Source: Pisolithus tinctorius (taxonomy: Eukaryota; Basidiomycota; Agaricomycetes; Boletales; Pisolithaceae). Taken from it: a stretch of 64,000 nucleotides of DNA. This document shows positions 44,521 through 56,172 of this stretch, piece after piece. A program made the translations under genes and the position numbers. The stretch is taken from contig JANFAH010000018.1 of the NCBI GenBank assembly GCA_024663395.1, positions 1,054,001 through 1,118,000 of the forward strand, read 5' to 3'. Numbering within the stretch: position 1 is the first letter of the stretch; each line of letters begins with the position of its first letter. The notes under the pieces are model-generated. The model searched no databases. It was not told the DNA's origin and saw only the letters and a list, made by a program, of their open reading frames with translations.

Positions 44521-46505
44521 CTTTGGTGAGAGAAGCTCTTGTAAAGTCCATGCTCAGGTCATCCATAAACTACTGGTAAGGTCCCCAAGCTTGGACAGAT
44601 GGGCCATGCCAGCAAGGAATATGAGTGTGGCTACCAAATTAGCATACCATTTGTACATGGAAGTGAGAGATTGATTAAGGACAGAACTTGTGGACTTGTC
44701 AATACAACAGGTATCTGACCATGCCCAATTGTAACCAAGTCTGCATGTTTCCTTGCAGAAATTGTGCAATTTGTTATTCAAGGGCTCGTCTGAAAGGTTC
44801 CAGTTTGGCTGTGTTGATATCCTTGAATGATGGCTCGTTCCCTTGCCATGCGTGCGAGAACATTATGTATCCAAAAAAGCTTGTAATAACTCATAGGATC
44901 TGTTCATTGTCTATTTCTGTTGTCATGGATGAAACAAGCTCTTTGAATGACGGATCAGCCTTGAAGATATGCATCCACTCAGCACCATCACAGAGGCAAC
45001 CAGAGGTGACATGAATGATGACCAGAGGACAGTTTTTGAGGATCTCGTGAACAATACGATCGATAACCCCAATTGACTCAGATGGAGAAACGTAGTTCTT
45101 GCGCAGTTCTGTGCAGCTGTCACTTGTGGGAATGAAATTCATACAGGAGATACATATGCCTGATTGCAGAGTCATTGGATTGTTCAATTGCCTGCAGCAT
45201 AGACTTGAAAGCATAGATCACTTCGTTGTACTGTTTTGCTCCATGAAGAACCAGGTACTTTGTCTCGTAGCCCCAAGGGTTGGAGGGGTCTACTTTCACT
45301 GCCTACATGGCAATGGTAGGGAACTGGCTTAGACAAGACTACTATGCATACCATATTTGCATCCTGCAGTGCATCCTCCCACATTCCATTCGCTGCTCAA
45401 GTTCTGCTCCATTTGATAAATAAAGTTGTAGGACTCAGAGGATTGGGGGACGATGCAGTGAATCCCAAGGGTTCATCACCAACATGCTCTCATGCCATAA
45501 CACATTTTTTGGTGAATTTTGCTGGCAGACATTGACATGCAGTCAACCAGGCTGGAGGCTAAAATACAGACCTGCAATCCAGTCAGCAGTTGTTTTTTCT
45601 CTCAGGGTCTCTTCGTCTGATGTCCTGATGATGTTGAGCAGAATATCCATGGCTTCGGCAGCACATTGTTCAGTAAAGAAGGTTTCACATAGATGTTGTT
45701 GAGCAATGATATCAAATCCATTGAAATTCCACCCAAATATCTTCATGGAGGATCAGATTGGTAGCTAGCGATGGTAGAATACTTACAAGCAAGATCATCA
45801 GAAGTGGAGGGCATTGTTTGTCCTTGGGGGCTAAATGCTTTGCATGCTCAATCAATGGTATTATACACTCGTAATTGCTTGTCTTCATGTACATAACTCC
45901 AAGGACCTGCAGAGTGTGTCAGCAGTAACACTCACATGTCTGTATATGCCAACTACATGCCTGGATGTAGAGGTAGGTGTCCTCATCATCATTGTTATTG
46001 TTCGCTCTCATAGCAAGGTCCTCCACCCACCTCATTGCCTCTTCTTGATTTCCAGATTTGAACACAAGAATCGACTGAGCGGAACATAGATAAATTCTGG
46101 GAACAATCTAGACCACCCCACACACCTTCAGTAGTAAGAGAAATCTGTTATTGTGTGGTTCACAATCATGAAAGGCGAGATCGAACATGTGCAGTGCTCC
46201 CTCTCGATTGCCCTGGCCAAGTAGAGCAACTGCCATTGCAATATGGCCGATAGGGGATGGCTGAACTCAGAGGGACTTGAAATGCATGTGTGAGCGAACA
46301 TGTGCATGGGGCAGTGAGAAAGCAGGCTGACCTCCTTGGTGTCCTCTATGGCAAGTGCCAAATGTTTCAAACGCACTCGTATGAGAGCACGGTTTGCTAG
46401 GACGTGGTGGCTGGGACTTGAAGCACTTGCGATCTCCTCTGACAGCTGTGCCTCAATGTTGGTTGGGTCAACCTGTGTCCATGATTTGAGGGTCTCGTCA
46501 CTCAT
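44521..46505 (-). pseudogene. TPR and HET-domain part of the WD40-TPR-HET gene
   Basis: Continues downstream of the WD40 part. TPR-like helices are recognisable (MSDETLKSWTQVDPTN, HHVLANRALIRVRLKHLALA, IPLIEHAKHLAPKDKQCPPL, MWEDALQDAN). They lead to ELRKNYVSPSES and VHEILKNCPLVII, then the HET core: FGYIMFSHAWQGNEPSF, NWAWSDTCCIDKSTS, LTSMYKWYAN and MT-AWTLQELLSPKVI, where the dash is a TGA for the usual Arg. The gene stops there at the edge of the DIRS-like element and resumes at 33494. Several short introns and frame shifts break the frame, so exon limits are approximate. Confidence 0.72.
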
Positions 46506-46556
46506 TTGTATGAGTGGAAGCTGAGAAGTGTGGAGTTCCTTTAGTAATGCATTTAA

Positions 46557-47507
46557 TCATTGTGCAGCATATTGATTGTTAGGAATCCGATGTGCACTCA
46601 CAGTAGGGCTGAAAGCAAGGATCTCCCTGAGATCACGAATTGTGATGTTCCAGCCATTTCCACATGTGAGATACTGCCCACTTGGCAAGAAAGTGACACA
46701 TTTGACCTCTGCATTGTGTGTAATAATGGGACTGATCTGCTTGCAGGACACACAATCCCACAGTGAAACTGATGAACCTGCAGCACATGCAATGAATCTG
46801 TCAGTGGATGCTATAGATACCCTGTGTTGGTTGTCATGGATCGACCACTCTGAAGCCAGGGACTTGGAGAGGTCCAAATGGGTGATTTTGCCTTTTTTTG
46901 TGACAAACAGCTGCTGGCCATCAGACGACCAAGCCAACAGAGCGACCGGACTTGAACTGACTGAACCGTTTTGACCTGAATCGAACAAGACATCGCCATT
47001 GTGGGTGCTGTAGACACAGAAACCTTCATTATGCGAGACAGTAGCAAATCAATTACTGTCAGGGGAGAACCTGACACCATTAACCAGAATGTGCCAGAGG
47101 GGAGGAAGGAGTTGGACATAGTTGCTGGGAGTGATGCTGAATATTTGGGTGTTGATGTGGTCTGCAGTGGCAACTTTAGTACAGTCACTCGAAATGTCAA
47201 CCCCGAATACAGAGCTACTGTGTTCTGTGAGCTCATGCACTTTTTCATGAGTAGTCGCATTCCAGACGGTCGCCTTCCCTCTGCAGTCTCCAGTCATGAC
47301 CCACTTGCCATTCTGGGAAATGACAATGGAATAGACACTCCCACTTGCTCTCATGATTGGACCCTCTTGCCATCTGTCTTCAATCTTCCACTGACGAGTA
47401 CCACCTCTGTAATATCCTCCTATGATGTGGCTTTCTCCCATGAAGGTAACTGCATATGTATGACTGTATGATACAATTTCGATCCGTCTGGCATCTGAAG
47501 TAATCAC
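46557..47507 (-). pseudogene. WD40-repeat part of the WD40-TPR-HET gene
   Basis: Repeats typical of WD40 propellers: SYSHTYAVTFMGESHIIGGY, QWKIEDRW, VYSIVISQNGKWVMTGDCRG, ATVWNATTHEKVHELTEHSS, VFGVDISSDCTKVATADH, ALLAWSSDGQQLFVTKKG and VKCVTFLPSGQYLTCGNGWN. One TGA near 47048 separates two otherwise continuous frames at a place where Arg is usual (SN-FATV). An acceptor-like TTACTTCAG lies at the 5' edge, so a first exon probably lies upstream in 47510-47640. WD40 sensing domains joined to HET effector domains are known from fungal NLR-like proteins. Confidence 0.75.
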
Positions 47508-47759
47508 CGAAACGAACTGTCAGTAAGGCTGCCTCAGCCTCTCTGACTGCTCATACACACTCATCATTGTCACCAGCAATCCTGCCAATACAGCTTGACC
47601 TGGCATTTAAAGGGGAAAAGAATGATGCATCGTAGACTTGCTCCACACAACACCTGCATTATATGAGGATATGTACAGGATCAGTTCACACAACCAAGCA
47701 GTGCTATTCCCTGACCTAGCCCAACTATATGTTTCAACAAGATCCAGTGTTTTTGTCTG

Positions 47760-48290
47760 CATTCAGTAAAGTCACACATAGTCCTAGGGTTGACAGAAGA
47801 TATGTGTGTTGAAGGAAAGGTGTGGTGATGTTCTGGGATATCTACGATCATCCAATCTTAGAACATTATCCAGCACGTTTGTTGATGCCCCCTACTGCAC
47901 ACTTGAACCTGATGCATCTTTGGGCTCCATGATATCCTTACAATTGCCAATACCCTCAAACCTCTGCTTCCTCTCACCAGGGTCCAAGTCCTGTACATGA
48001 AACCATGGCCTCATGTCATGACAAAATACATCCATGCTGCACCCCTTAAGTCCATCAGGAATGTTGTCAATGCTTGGACTACTGTGGCAAGATGGGGGAG
48101 GTAAGATGTGGCAAACAGTGATATTGCCACTGACGAGCACCTCATTGATCAATGTGTGCATGAGTTCAAGTGTTTTGATGCCTTGTAGTTTGATACCAGT
48201 GGGTGTGTGGTAGAATTCCTCTTGGTTGTGTGTACCTGAACTGGGCACACAGCATGCCTGTTCCAATTCTGTCTCCATTTTCACAAGGCA
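47760..48290 (-). pseudogene. Fragment of an unknown gene, related to 9900-10860
   Basis: Open for 130 codons at 47892-48284, ending in a region with VCHILPPPSCH, GLKGCSMDVF and GERKQRFEGI. The same order of motifs occurs in the fragment near 10040-10260. I do not recognise the family. It may be a gene carried with the neighbouring hAT relic or an independent host paralogue. Confidence 0.38.
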
Positions 48291-48442
48291 AAGGTACCTT
48301 CTTCAACCACCAATCATATAGCATCATATTTGAATATGTTGCTGTAGGTGGTGTCTGCAAATGTTGCAGTACCCTCAACAATGGGACTCCATTTGACACT
48401 GGGATCATGATAGGTGTGATTACAAGGTGTAGATATAGAAAT

Positions 48443-49239
48443 GCATGATGAAAGTGAGAAGGTAGTGCACCTTGTGGAGCAGCACCTTGGAGTTAATGAG
48501 GCCTTGGAGAGGGAGGTTGTTTCTGCTGCCATTGTGAACCCATACATTCATTCCTGGTGCTTTGCACACAGCAACCTACAGCTCACCCCAATTGGACTGT
48601 ACAATATTGCCAAATGAACTGCCAAATGTTTACTTTGCAAAGAGCCTGACCTTGATTTTCACAATACATTCTTCAATTACCTAGTAGGTTCAAAAGAGTT
48701 TTCATATGAAGGAATGGGACTTGATGAAATGAGGCAGCTGTATGATGAAAAGGTGATATTTGACATATTCTCCAAGTTGCCTGACTAGCAAACTCACCAA
48801 ACTACTGAAAACAGACATCAACCTCATATCTGTGTGGGAGTGCCTCAATACAGGCCCTCCAATTGGTTGCAATACCCTTGTTCATTTCACAATCCACCTG
48901 CTCAGTGTTGTGACCAATAGTGCCAGCCGTGAACATGCATTCAGTGAATTTGGCACCACATATACAGAGCACCAAAGTTGCCTGTCAGAAGAAAAGGTCC
49001 ACAAGATGGCAATGGTCAAGATGGATCTGTGACAAGAACAATTGGAATTGGAAGCTGAACTGATTCAACTGTGTGGGAAATGCCAATTTTCCCAGCTGGA
49101 CTCTTCCACCCTAGCCATGGAACCTGTGCCCACTTCGCCTTTTGACTTCCCAGCTGCTGAAAGCAGTGACAGCAAGGGAAGTGATGCAGAAGACATGCCC
49201 TCATTCACCCAGCTTGTTGATGACATGGTTGAAATTTGA
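48443..49239 (+). pseudogene. hAT transposase, C-terminal fragment
   Basis: hAT transposases dimerise through a C-terminal region. Here the frame reads NPYIHSWCFAHSNLQLTPIG, PDLDFHNTFFNYLVGSKEFS, LISVWECLN and the dimerisation core VHFTIHLLSVVTNSASREHA followed by FSEFGTTYTEHQ and LSEEKVHKMAMVKMDL. One TGA falls after IAK where Arg is usual, another before QEQLELEAE. An intron probably lies at about 48753-48820. The catalytic N-terminal two-thirds and the inverted ends are missing. Confidence 0.72.
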
Positions 49240-49830
49240 AGAAGTTTGTTGGGGGTTGCAGAGGGAAACCTAGAGAGGAATCTGTAGGGAACCTCAGTAG
49301 TCTGTCAAGCTACTGAGGGACTAGGTAAAATTTACTAGTGTATGTGTGCGCTCTAACAGCTTATGTAAGCGACATGATCATGTGCCTAAGTCCAAGTATG
49401 GACAGGGGTCATTTCACTCCAACAAAATTTGCCCTATGCAGCTACTGGACCATCTGACTATGCCTGAAGCAAATGCACAAATTCCACTTGGGGACCTCTT
49501 CAATTATTCAGTGCCTGTTGGGCCCCTTGACCTATGGAAAGGTGGATTCAGTAAGTTAGAGGATGAATTGGAGTTTTCCAAGTGTTTCTGTAGTAATTCC
49601 AGCTCTGTTTCTGCAGTGTCAGGCCTTCCTTCAGCAGTGTTTTCTTAATATCTCTATTATTTTTAATTCCTATTTTTGCCACTCAGCATATCTTCACATG
49701 CTTGTTTGTTCAACTTTGTTGACTCATGGTCAGTGGGATCAACCAGGCTGTCATTGGTTAACCCATATTATTAACCCTACAGCTCTGACCTACTCAATAG
49801 CTAAGGCCAATCCTCAGTCTATCCTCTGCC
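49240..49830. other. No gene supported
   Basis: Sequence between the hAT relic and Copia-1. A 100-codon open frame at 49346-49648 has no recognisable motif. Confidence 0.4.
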
Positions 49831-50299
49831 TGTTAGATTTGGCAAGTCATATGTAGTCCTTTCCAAATGGGTCTGCTCCGAGACATGAGAGTTACTTTCC
49901 ATTTTAAGGCTTTCATACTTTACATTACTGTTAACTGCACAATTAACTTTCGCACCCTTGTGCTTATTGTATTCATTGTGTCTCATATTTATGTATGTGT
50001 TTTCTCATTACTTACAAAGAATGTAGCATGTCTCACAATGAGACTGCCCTTGTCATGTAAAACTCCAGGTTCAACACCCAGACATCTCAGTATTGTTACA
50101 CTTAGAGATATATAGCTTCATACTGTACCTTTGGCACCTCAGATGTTGTTGCTACTCACATGTGACTGAGGTGAGCACAAATGTTTTCCACTTCTTTACT
50201 ATACTCATTCTCATACCTAGACTATTTCATATAGGTAAATCAAACAGATGTTGTCGCTACTTGCATGCAACTGAGACTATTTCATATAGATATATCTGT
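49831..50299 (+). repeat. 5' LTR of Copia-1
   Basis: Its start is set by the match to 55751 and its end by the primer-binding site. It contains an internal duplicate (cagatgttgt ... ctatttcatatag twice near 50140-50290). The 3' end is uncertain by a few bases. Confidence 0.8.
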
Positions 50300-50301
50300 G
50301 A

Positions 50302-50314
50302 GGTTATGAGCCCC
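50302..50314 (+). promoter_or_regulatory. Copia-1 primer-binding site (half tRNA-Met type)
   Basis: GGTTATGAGCCCC follows the LTR, nearly the same as the Copia-A site and complementary to the anticodon region of initiator tRNA-Met. Confidence 0.65.
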
Positions 50315-50394
50315 ATGCTCTAAACAGCCCATGAATGTCTCACCTTTTGTTTTGATATTCTCACTGCCAAACCAGTTCTCAATTACCCCTCAAA

Positions 50395-52500
50395 ATGACT
50401 ACTGCTATCCCTGTCACCACTGACACCCTCCCAGGCAACATTCCAAAGCTTGACATCAAAGGCATGAAGTGGGTGATCTTTTCCCTTCACTTCCAGACTG
50501 CTGTCAAAGCTAAGGAACTGTGGTCCCATTTTGATGGCACCTCCCCTTCCCCTGTCGGCATGACCTCCACTGATCAAGATGGATTTGTAACTGTAGTCCC
50601 TCCTGATACTGATGAACTTGCTAAGTGGCAGAAAAGTGAAAATATGGTGAAACATTTACTTACCCAATGGATCCCTGATTCCACTGCCCTCTGGGTGTGT
50701 AGCCTTAATAGCGTCATGGCTATGTGGAATGTGATTGTTCACAAGTACATGGAAAAGGGTACTTATGCACAGACCAACCTTTGCACCAAGTTTTTGAACA
50801 TGCAGTGCCCTGTTGACAGTGACATCTGCCAGTTCTTGGACAATCTGTGTACAAAGAGAGATGAGTTAGCTGCCATTGGTGTACAGATCGAAGAAAAGGA
50901 TTACTGTTTGACCATCATCCAGTCACTGCCTAAGTACCTTGCTAGCTTCGCATCTGGACAGCTAATGACAGCCTGCCTGTACAGTCCAACACAAACCATT
51001 GACCCTGACATCCTCATCTCTCTGATCATTGAAGAGTCAGAACAGTGAGGCTGTAAGGAGACTCAAAACTTACAATTGAAACAAAAGGCCCATGATGGCG
51101 ACAAGGCTTTAGCTTTGACCCCCAGGAACTACTTCAGTCAGGGGCAAGGAAATGGCAGAAATGGTGGACAAGGGGGGAGTTCGAGAGGGCATGCTCACCT
51201 GTGAGGACTGTGCTGGAACTGTGGGTCAAGGGAACACTACAAAGCACAGTGTCCAAACCCAGACAAAACTAAGAAAGAAATGCAACTTACCACAGCAAAT
51301 GGATCTGCACTGAGGGGAGCAGGGATCTGCTACCTAGTACAGGAATGTGGGCTCCAGCCTAGGGATAGGCAATCTGAAGGGGTGAGTTCGACCCAAGGGG
51401 AGTCGCTCTAGCAGTAGGAGGGTGATAGGAATGAATGTGACTGAGTCGCGTGAGTCACTCAACTTGTAAATGGAAAGTGCAGTAGATTAGGAAGTGCACA
51501 GGCCTCAGGCTAGCCTGGAAAGCTGTCGCAACTATGCCTGCAGCTCAGCACTAGGCAAGGAAAGGTGAAGGGGTTGTGTTGACATCATTACTCTGCTTCC
51601 TCTCTCCATCTCTAACTCAGGGGCTTCAAAGTTGTTATTTTTCCTGTCGACGAAGACAGGAATATGTGTAGCTACATGCCAAGTATGTAACTATGAAGTA
51701 AGCAATGTCAAAGGTGAAAAGATCAACAGGAAATGATGGGAATTAAGTGAGGTCAACATAATGAGGGCCATGAGGCCAGAATAGTGTTGGTAATCAAAAG
51801 AGAGACTAAATGTAAATGAAGTGAAAGTGATCTGGATAGAAGTGAACAAGAAGAGAATGAGAACGACAGCAAAGTGCTTACATAACCCATAGTGCGGACC
51901 TGAAGAGTGCCAGTGAGTGAATATAGGCAACTGTACACCTGTCACAAGTGTCAGACTTTGTCACAATGACTAGGGAGAGTGTTGGATGGTGATGCGACCA
52001 TGGGGGAAGTGAGTCGACAGAGGGGGATGTAGCACTGGGTGACCTAGAGTGCAGAGGATGTCAAAGTCACTCAGGAGGGGTCACATTTGTGTCACATATG
52101 TCACAAACCCTATAGCCACTTAGTAGACTTCCTATTGACACTATACATACACTCCTAGTGTAGGGAGATCCCTCTCCCCACAGCACACACTGTAATGCTT
52201 GACTGTGAAGAAGAGGGTGCCTTCTCAGTGCTTGCCCTGGGGGGACTTGATGATGAAGTCCCACTCCCTGAACTGTTAAGCATGTCATCAGATGATGACA
52301 ACAACAATCGATGCTGCTTTGTCATTACTGACAATGACTGGTTCAGCAAAATGGAGGATGCAGACGAGGAGGACTTACCCCAAGATGACACTATGAACCC
52401 TGCCCAACCCACTAACACCTCCCCAGAATCCACAAACCTCGTAAATGATGACCCTATCAGTGCACCTACCATTGAACTCTATGACCCTGGATCCACTTGA
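50395..52500 (+). pseudogene. Copia-1 gag and protease-region remnant, split by a Y LTR
   Basis: Gag starts MTTAIPVTTDTLPGNIPKLD with the UBN2/Copia gag fold (KWVIFSLHFQTAVKAKELW, AMWNVIVHKYMEKGTYAQTN, YCLTIIQSLPKYLASF) and a zinc knuckle CWNCGSREHYKAQC. TGA codons after EESEQ and before GLCWNC replace Arg. The Y LTR sits between GSA and HTVMLDCEEEGAF; removing it and one GCAC restores the frame. The acidic stretch before the protease (SSDDDNNNR) follows. Confidence 0.85.
51311..52182. mobile_element. Solo LTR, family Y, copy 2
   Basis: 872 bases matching copy 1 along its length, ends TGAGGGGAG and TCCCCACA, flanked by a perfect 4-base duplication GCAC (51307-51310 and 52183-52186). It inserted into gag-pol of Copia-1, so it is younger than that element. 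Confidence 0.8.
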
Positions 52501-55500
52501 CACATCTCCCCTTACAAGGAGAAGTTCAAGAGTCTAACAATGATACCACCCAGATTGTTCTCAGCCACCAACAAACAGCTTTTCAGCACTACAGCTATGG
52601 GAGAATTGGTCACCAAGGTGCCAAATGGGTATGATGTGACAAAACTGCGACTCACTGAAGTGTTGTACTCACTGGAGGTTGGGTACACCCTCATGTCCAT
52701 CAGTCACCTTGACCAGCTAGGCTATTCCATAACCTTCGCTGAAGGTGCCTGTGTCATCAGAGATTCTACCAATGACATTGTTGGCCACATTCCCAAGTCT
52801 AAGGCCAGACTCTATTGCATCGTCCATGATGATGATTGTGACAGCATTAACACAGCAGCTAAAATGGTTACCATGATGGAACTCCACCATAGGATGGGAC
52901 ATATCTCCCCATCCGTCATGTGTCACCTAGCTGAAAAGGGACTCATGTCAGGTCTGAAGTTCAACTTGTCAAAAGATGAACCAACCTTCTGTGAAGCCTG
53001 CATATACATGAAGGCAACAAGGAAACCTGTTGCAAAGGAACACACCAGAGAGCAAGCCCAAGAATTCATGGGAGAAGTACACACTGACCTCTGGGGACCC
53101 ATGCCTGTAGAAACACTTGGTGGACAATGTTACTACATCACCTTCACTGATGATAAGATGCAACTTACCTACATCCACCTTCTTTGCCAGAAGAGTGAGG
53201 CCTTCACTGCCTACAAAGAGTTTGAAGCCATATGTTGCACCCAACACAACACTCACATAAAAGTCCTCCACTCCAATCGAGGTGGCAAGTACCTAGGAAA
53301 GGAATTCATGATATACTTAAAGGCAGCCAGTATGAAGCAGAAACTTACCATGCATGACACCCCACAGCATAATGGGATCGCTGAATGACTAAACCGCACC
53401 CTATTGGAGAAAGTCTGTGCTATGTTGCACGAGAGTGGCTTGCCTCGCTCCCTTTGGGGTGAAGCAGTATGCCATGCTGTCTGGCTAAAGAATAGAACAC
53501 CTACTAAGGCGCTCAATGGCAGGACACCCCTCAAAGCCACAACTGGAAAGAAACCAGATCTCAGTCAAGCCCATGTATGGGGCTCAAGCATCTGGGTATG
53601 TACCAAGGGAGGAACCAAGCTTGGAGGACATGTCATGGAGGGCTGATGGGTTGGAATTGATGACAACAGCCCAAATGGCTGTTGTGTATACTGGCTGGAA
53701 AAGAAGTCTGTAACCATCGAGAGGAACATCTACTGGAACTCCTCCTCAGCTGAGACATTACCTTGTGAAGGGGAGGAAGAAGACAACTACTTACCAAACA
53801 CAATGCTAACATCTACAGCTCCCATTGCAGAGACTGTCATAGCCCCATCACCTCCACTAGTTGCCCCAGCTCAATCTGTGCCTCCATTGCTTCCAGCCAA
53901 ACCACCTGTCACAAAACAAATCTGAAAGCCTAGTCAGCATCTTGTGGAAATCCTCACTGGCAAAGGAAGTATCAACCATCATGGCACACCAGAGATACCA
54001 AAGGGAGTTCAGCTACCTACTGTTGTCGAAGAACATTCCAACCCCACCAGGCTTGAAGGGGAGGAAGAGGCCACTGCCCTACTTGCATCTATTGTTGAAG
54101 ATTCAGATGATGACTTATGTCGCATTGACCTTGCTATGGCTATGGATGAGGTCACCTCTGAGACAGAAGCCCTTGAGCCCAGCTCACTAGCTGAAGCTCA
54201 TCACCATCCTGATTGGCCACAATGGGAAGATGGAATAAGAGAGGAGTTAGCCACATTGTGAGATGCAGGAACCTGGGAACTTGTCAACTTACCACCTGGT
54301 GCAAATGTTGTAGGTTCAAAATGGGTGTTCAGAGCCAAGAAGGATGCTGCAGGAAATGTCATGCAACACAAAGCCAGGCTTGTAGCCCAAGGCTTTTTGC
54401 AGGTCAAAGGGATTGACTACTTTGATACATTCACACCAGTAGCAACACTCGTGTCCATCTGAGTTGTGCTCATGATGGCTGCTCACTCTGATCTAGAACT
54501 CCATCAGATAGACATTAAAGGGGCATATCTAAATGGCACACTCACCAATGATGAGGTCATCTATATGTGCCAGCCCCCCAGATTCAAATCTGCTGATCAC
54601 CTGTACAAAGTCTGTTGCCTTCACAAAACTCTGTATGGCCTAAAGCAAAGCAGTTGTCATTGGTACCAGAGGCTAGTCGAAATATTAGTAGACGAGTTAA
54701 AGTTCACCCAATGTTCCATTGACCAAGCTGTATATTTCTGATGTTGCAGCACTGGTGAGCTCATGATCATCATCGTACACATCAACAACTGCACCATTGC
54801 TGCCACACTTCTAAGCAAAATCGAGGAGTTTAAGAAGGACATCAGAAAACATGTTGAGATCACTGACCTCAGTGAGCTTCACTGGTTACTCAGTATAGAG
54901 GTGACAAGGAACAGAGATGATCATGCCATATCATTGTGCCAACATCCCTACATCGAGTTGATTATTCATCATTTTGGTTTTGATGAACTGAAGCTGGTAT
55001 CCAACCCCATGGAGCCTAGCATGAAGCTCCATTCTGGTCAGTCACCCTCCACTGGTGCTGAATTTGCTGCAATGAAACACATACTGTACCACAAGGCCAT
55101 TGGTTCACTGATGTACACCTCCCTTGGCACTCGTCCTGATATCTTGTACACTGTCACCACCATCTCACACTTCTCTGGAAACCCTGGGATGCCCCATTGG
55201 GACACAGTCAGAAGAATCTATCATTACCTCCTTGGAACCAAGGGCCTGAGGTTGACATATGGCAGTGTATTGAATGCACTCATTGGATATGCTGACATGG
55301 ATGGCAGTATGGCAGAAGACCACAGGGCAGTCTCTGGGTACACATTCCTAATTGATGGTGGGGTGGTATCATGGTCTTCTAAACAACAGGAAATCATCTT
55401 GCTGTCAACAATGGAGAGTGAGTATGTGGCAGCTACCCATGTGGCCAAGGAAGCCTTATGGCTTTGGTCACTCATTGGAGAGCTATTTGGGCCACTTGTC

Positions 55501-55743
55501 AAGCCAACCACGTTGTTCTCAGATAATCAATCAGCTATCATGCTCACCAAAGACCATCAGTATCATGCATACACCAAACATATCAACATCCATTTCCACT
55601 TCATCTGCTGGGTCATCAAAAACAGCAAGATCCATCTGATCTATTGCCTGACTGCCAATATGATTGCTGATACCATGATGAAAGCCTTGCCATCGCCCAA
55701 AGTGAAACATTTCACCATCAAGCTTGGTCTACATCCAACTTGA
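52501..55743 (+). pseudogene. Copia-1 pol, inactivated
   Basis: Integrase zinc region (LHHRMGHISPSVM ... FCEACIYMKA), catalytic parts (GEVHTDLWGPM, LHSNRGGKY with Asn for the second Asp, HNGIAE), reverse transcriptase ([54 protein letters not shown]) and RNase H (GYADMDGSMAED, LLSTMESEYVAA, SDNQSAI). The YVDD box has become VHINN (near 54775-54790). Stops at about 53386, 53644, 53922, 54259, 54460 and 54739 are all TGA in place of CGA. The element cannot move. Confidence 0.9.
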
Positions 55744-55750
55744 GGGGGAG

Positions 55751-55878
55751 TGTTAGATTTGGCAAGTTGTACATAGTCCTTTCTGAATGCATCTGCTCCA
55801 AGATGTGAGAGTTACTTTCTGTTTTAAGGCTTTCATACTTTACATTACTGTTAACCATGCAATTAACTTTCATGCCCT
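55751..55878 (+). repeat. 3' LTR of Copia-1, truncated by Copia-2
   Basis: Matches the first ~128 bases of the 5' LTR and stops at the first base of the Copia-2 LTR. The rest of this LTR was not found to the right. Confidence 0.85.
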
Positions 55879-56149
55879 TGTCTTAAGAGGAGGTCAAAAT
55901 TAAGACTGTAAAGAAGATTTCAGGCTTCTGTGGTAAGAAGACTAAGTATTAACAAGCTAACCTGTAAAGAAGATCTATGGTAGTACATCAGTAAGGTAGC
56001 TGTAGGGTTAATATAGTAAACATACCTCAGGCTTCTGTGGCAAGAAGACTGAGGTGCATGAGGAAAAAACTAATTGCCTAAGTGCAAAGAATTATTATGT
56101 AAGCTTGTATGATGTAAGCAAATAAACATAGGGGACACATGTTCCAACA
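55879..56149 (-). repeat. 3' LTR of Copia-2
   Basis: 271 bases; on the minus strand it starts TGTTGGAACATGTG and ends CTCTTAAGACA, preceded by a purine tract ACTGAGGGGGTG. It contains an internal duplicate (caggcttctgtgg twice). Confidence 0.85.
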
Positions 56150-56172
56150 CACCCCCTCAGTGTAGCAAGTCT

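Larger units (their letters stand above)
49831..55878 (+). mobile_element. Copia-1, decayed Ty1/Copia element
   Basis: The 5' LTR begins TGTTAGATTTGGCAAGT; the same start recurs at 55751 after a purine tract (gagggggag) directly behind the pol stop. The 3' LTR is cut short at 55878 by Copia-2. A Y LTR interrupts gag-pol. Gag and pol are in one frame with about nine stops, all TGA where CGA is expected. A target duplication cannot be tested because the right end is missing. Confidence 0.9.

Noticed and set aside
51311..52182. Y repeat as a tRNA-derived SINE because of a ggtgagttcgaccc (B-box-like) word
   Set aside because: No matching A box at the right spacing. The TG...CA ends and 4-base duplications in both copies fit a solo LTR better.
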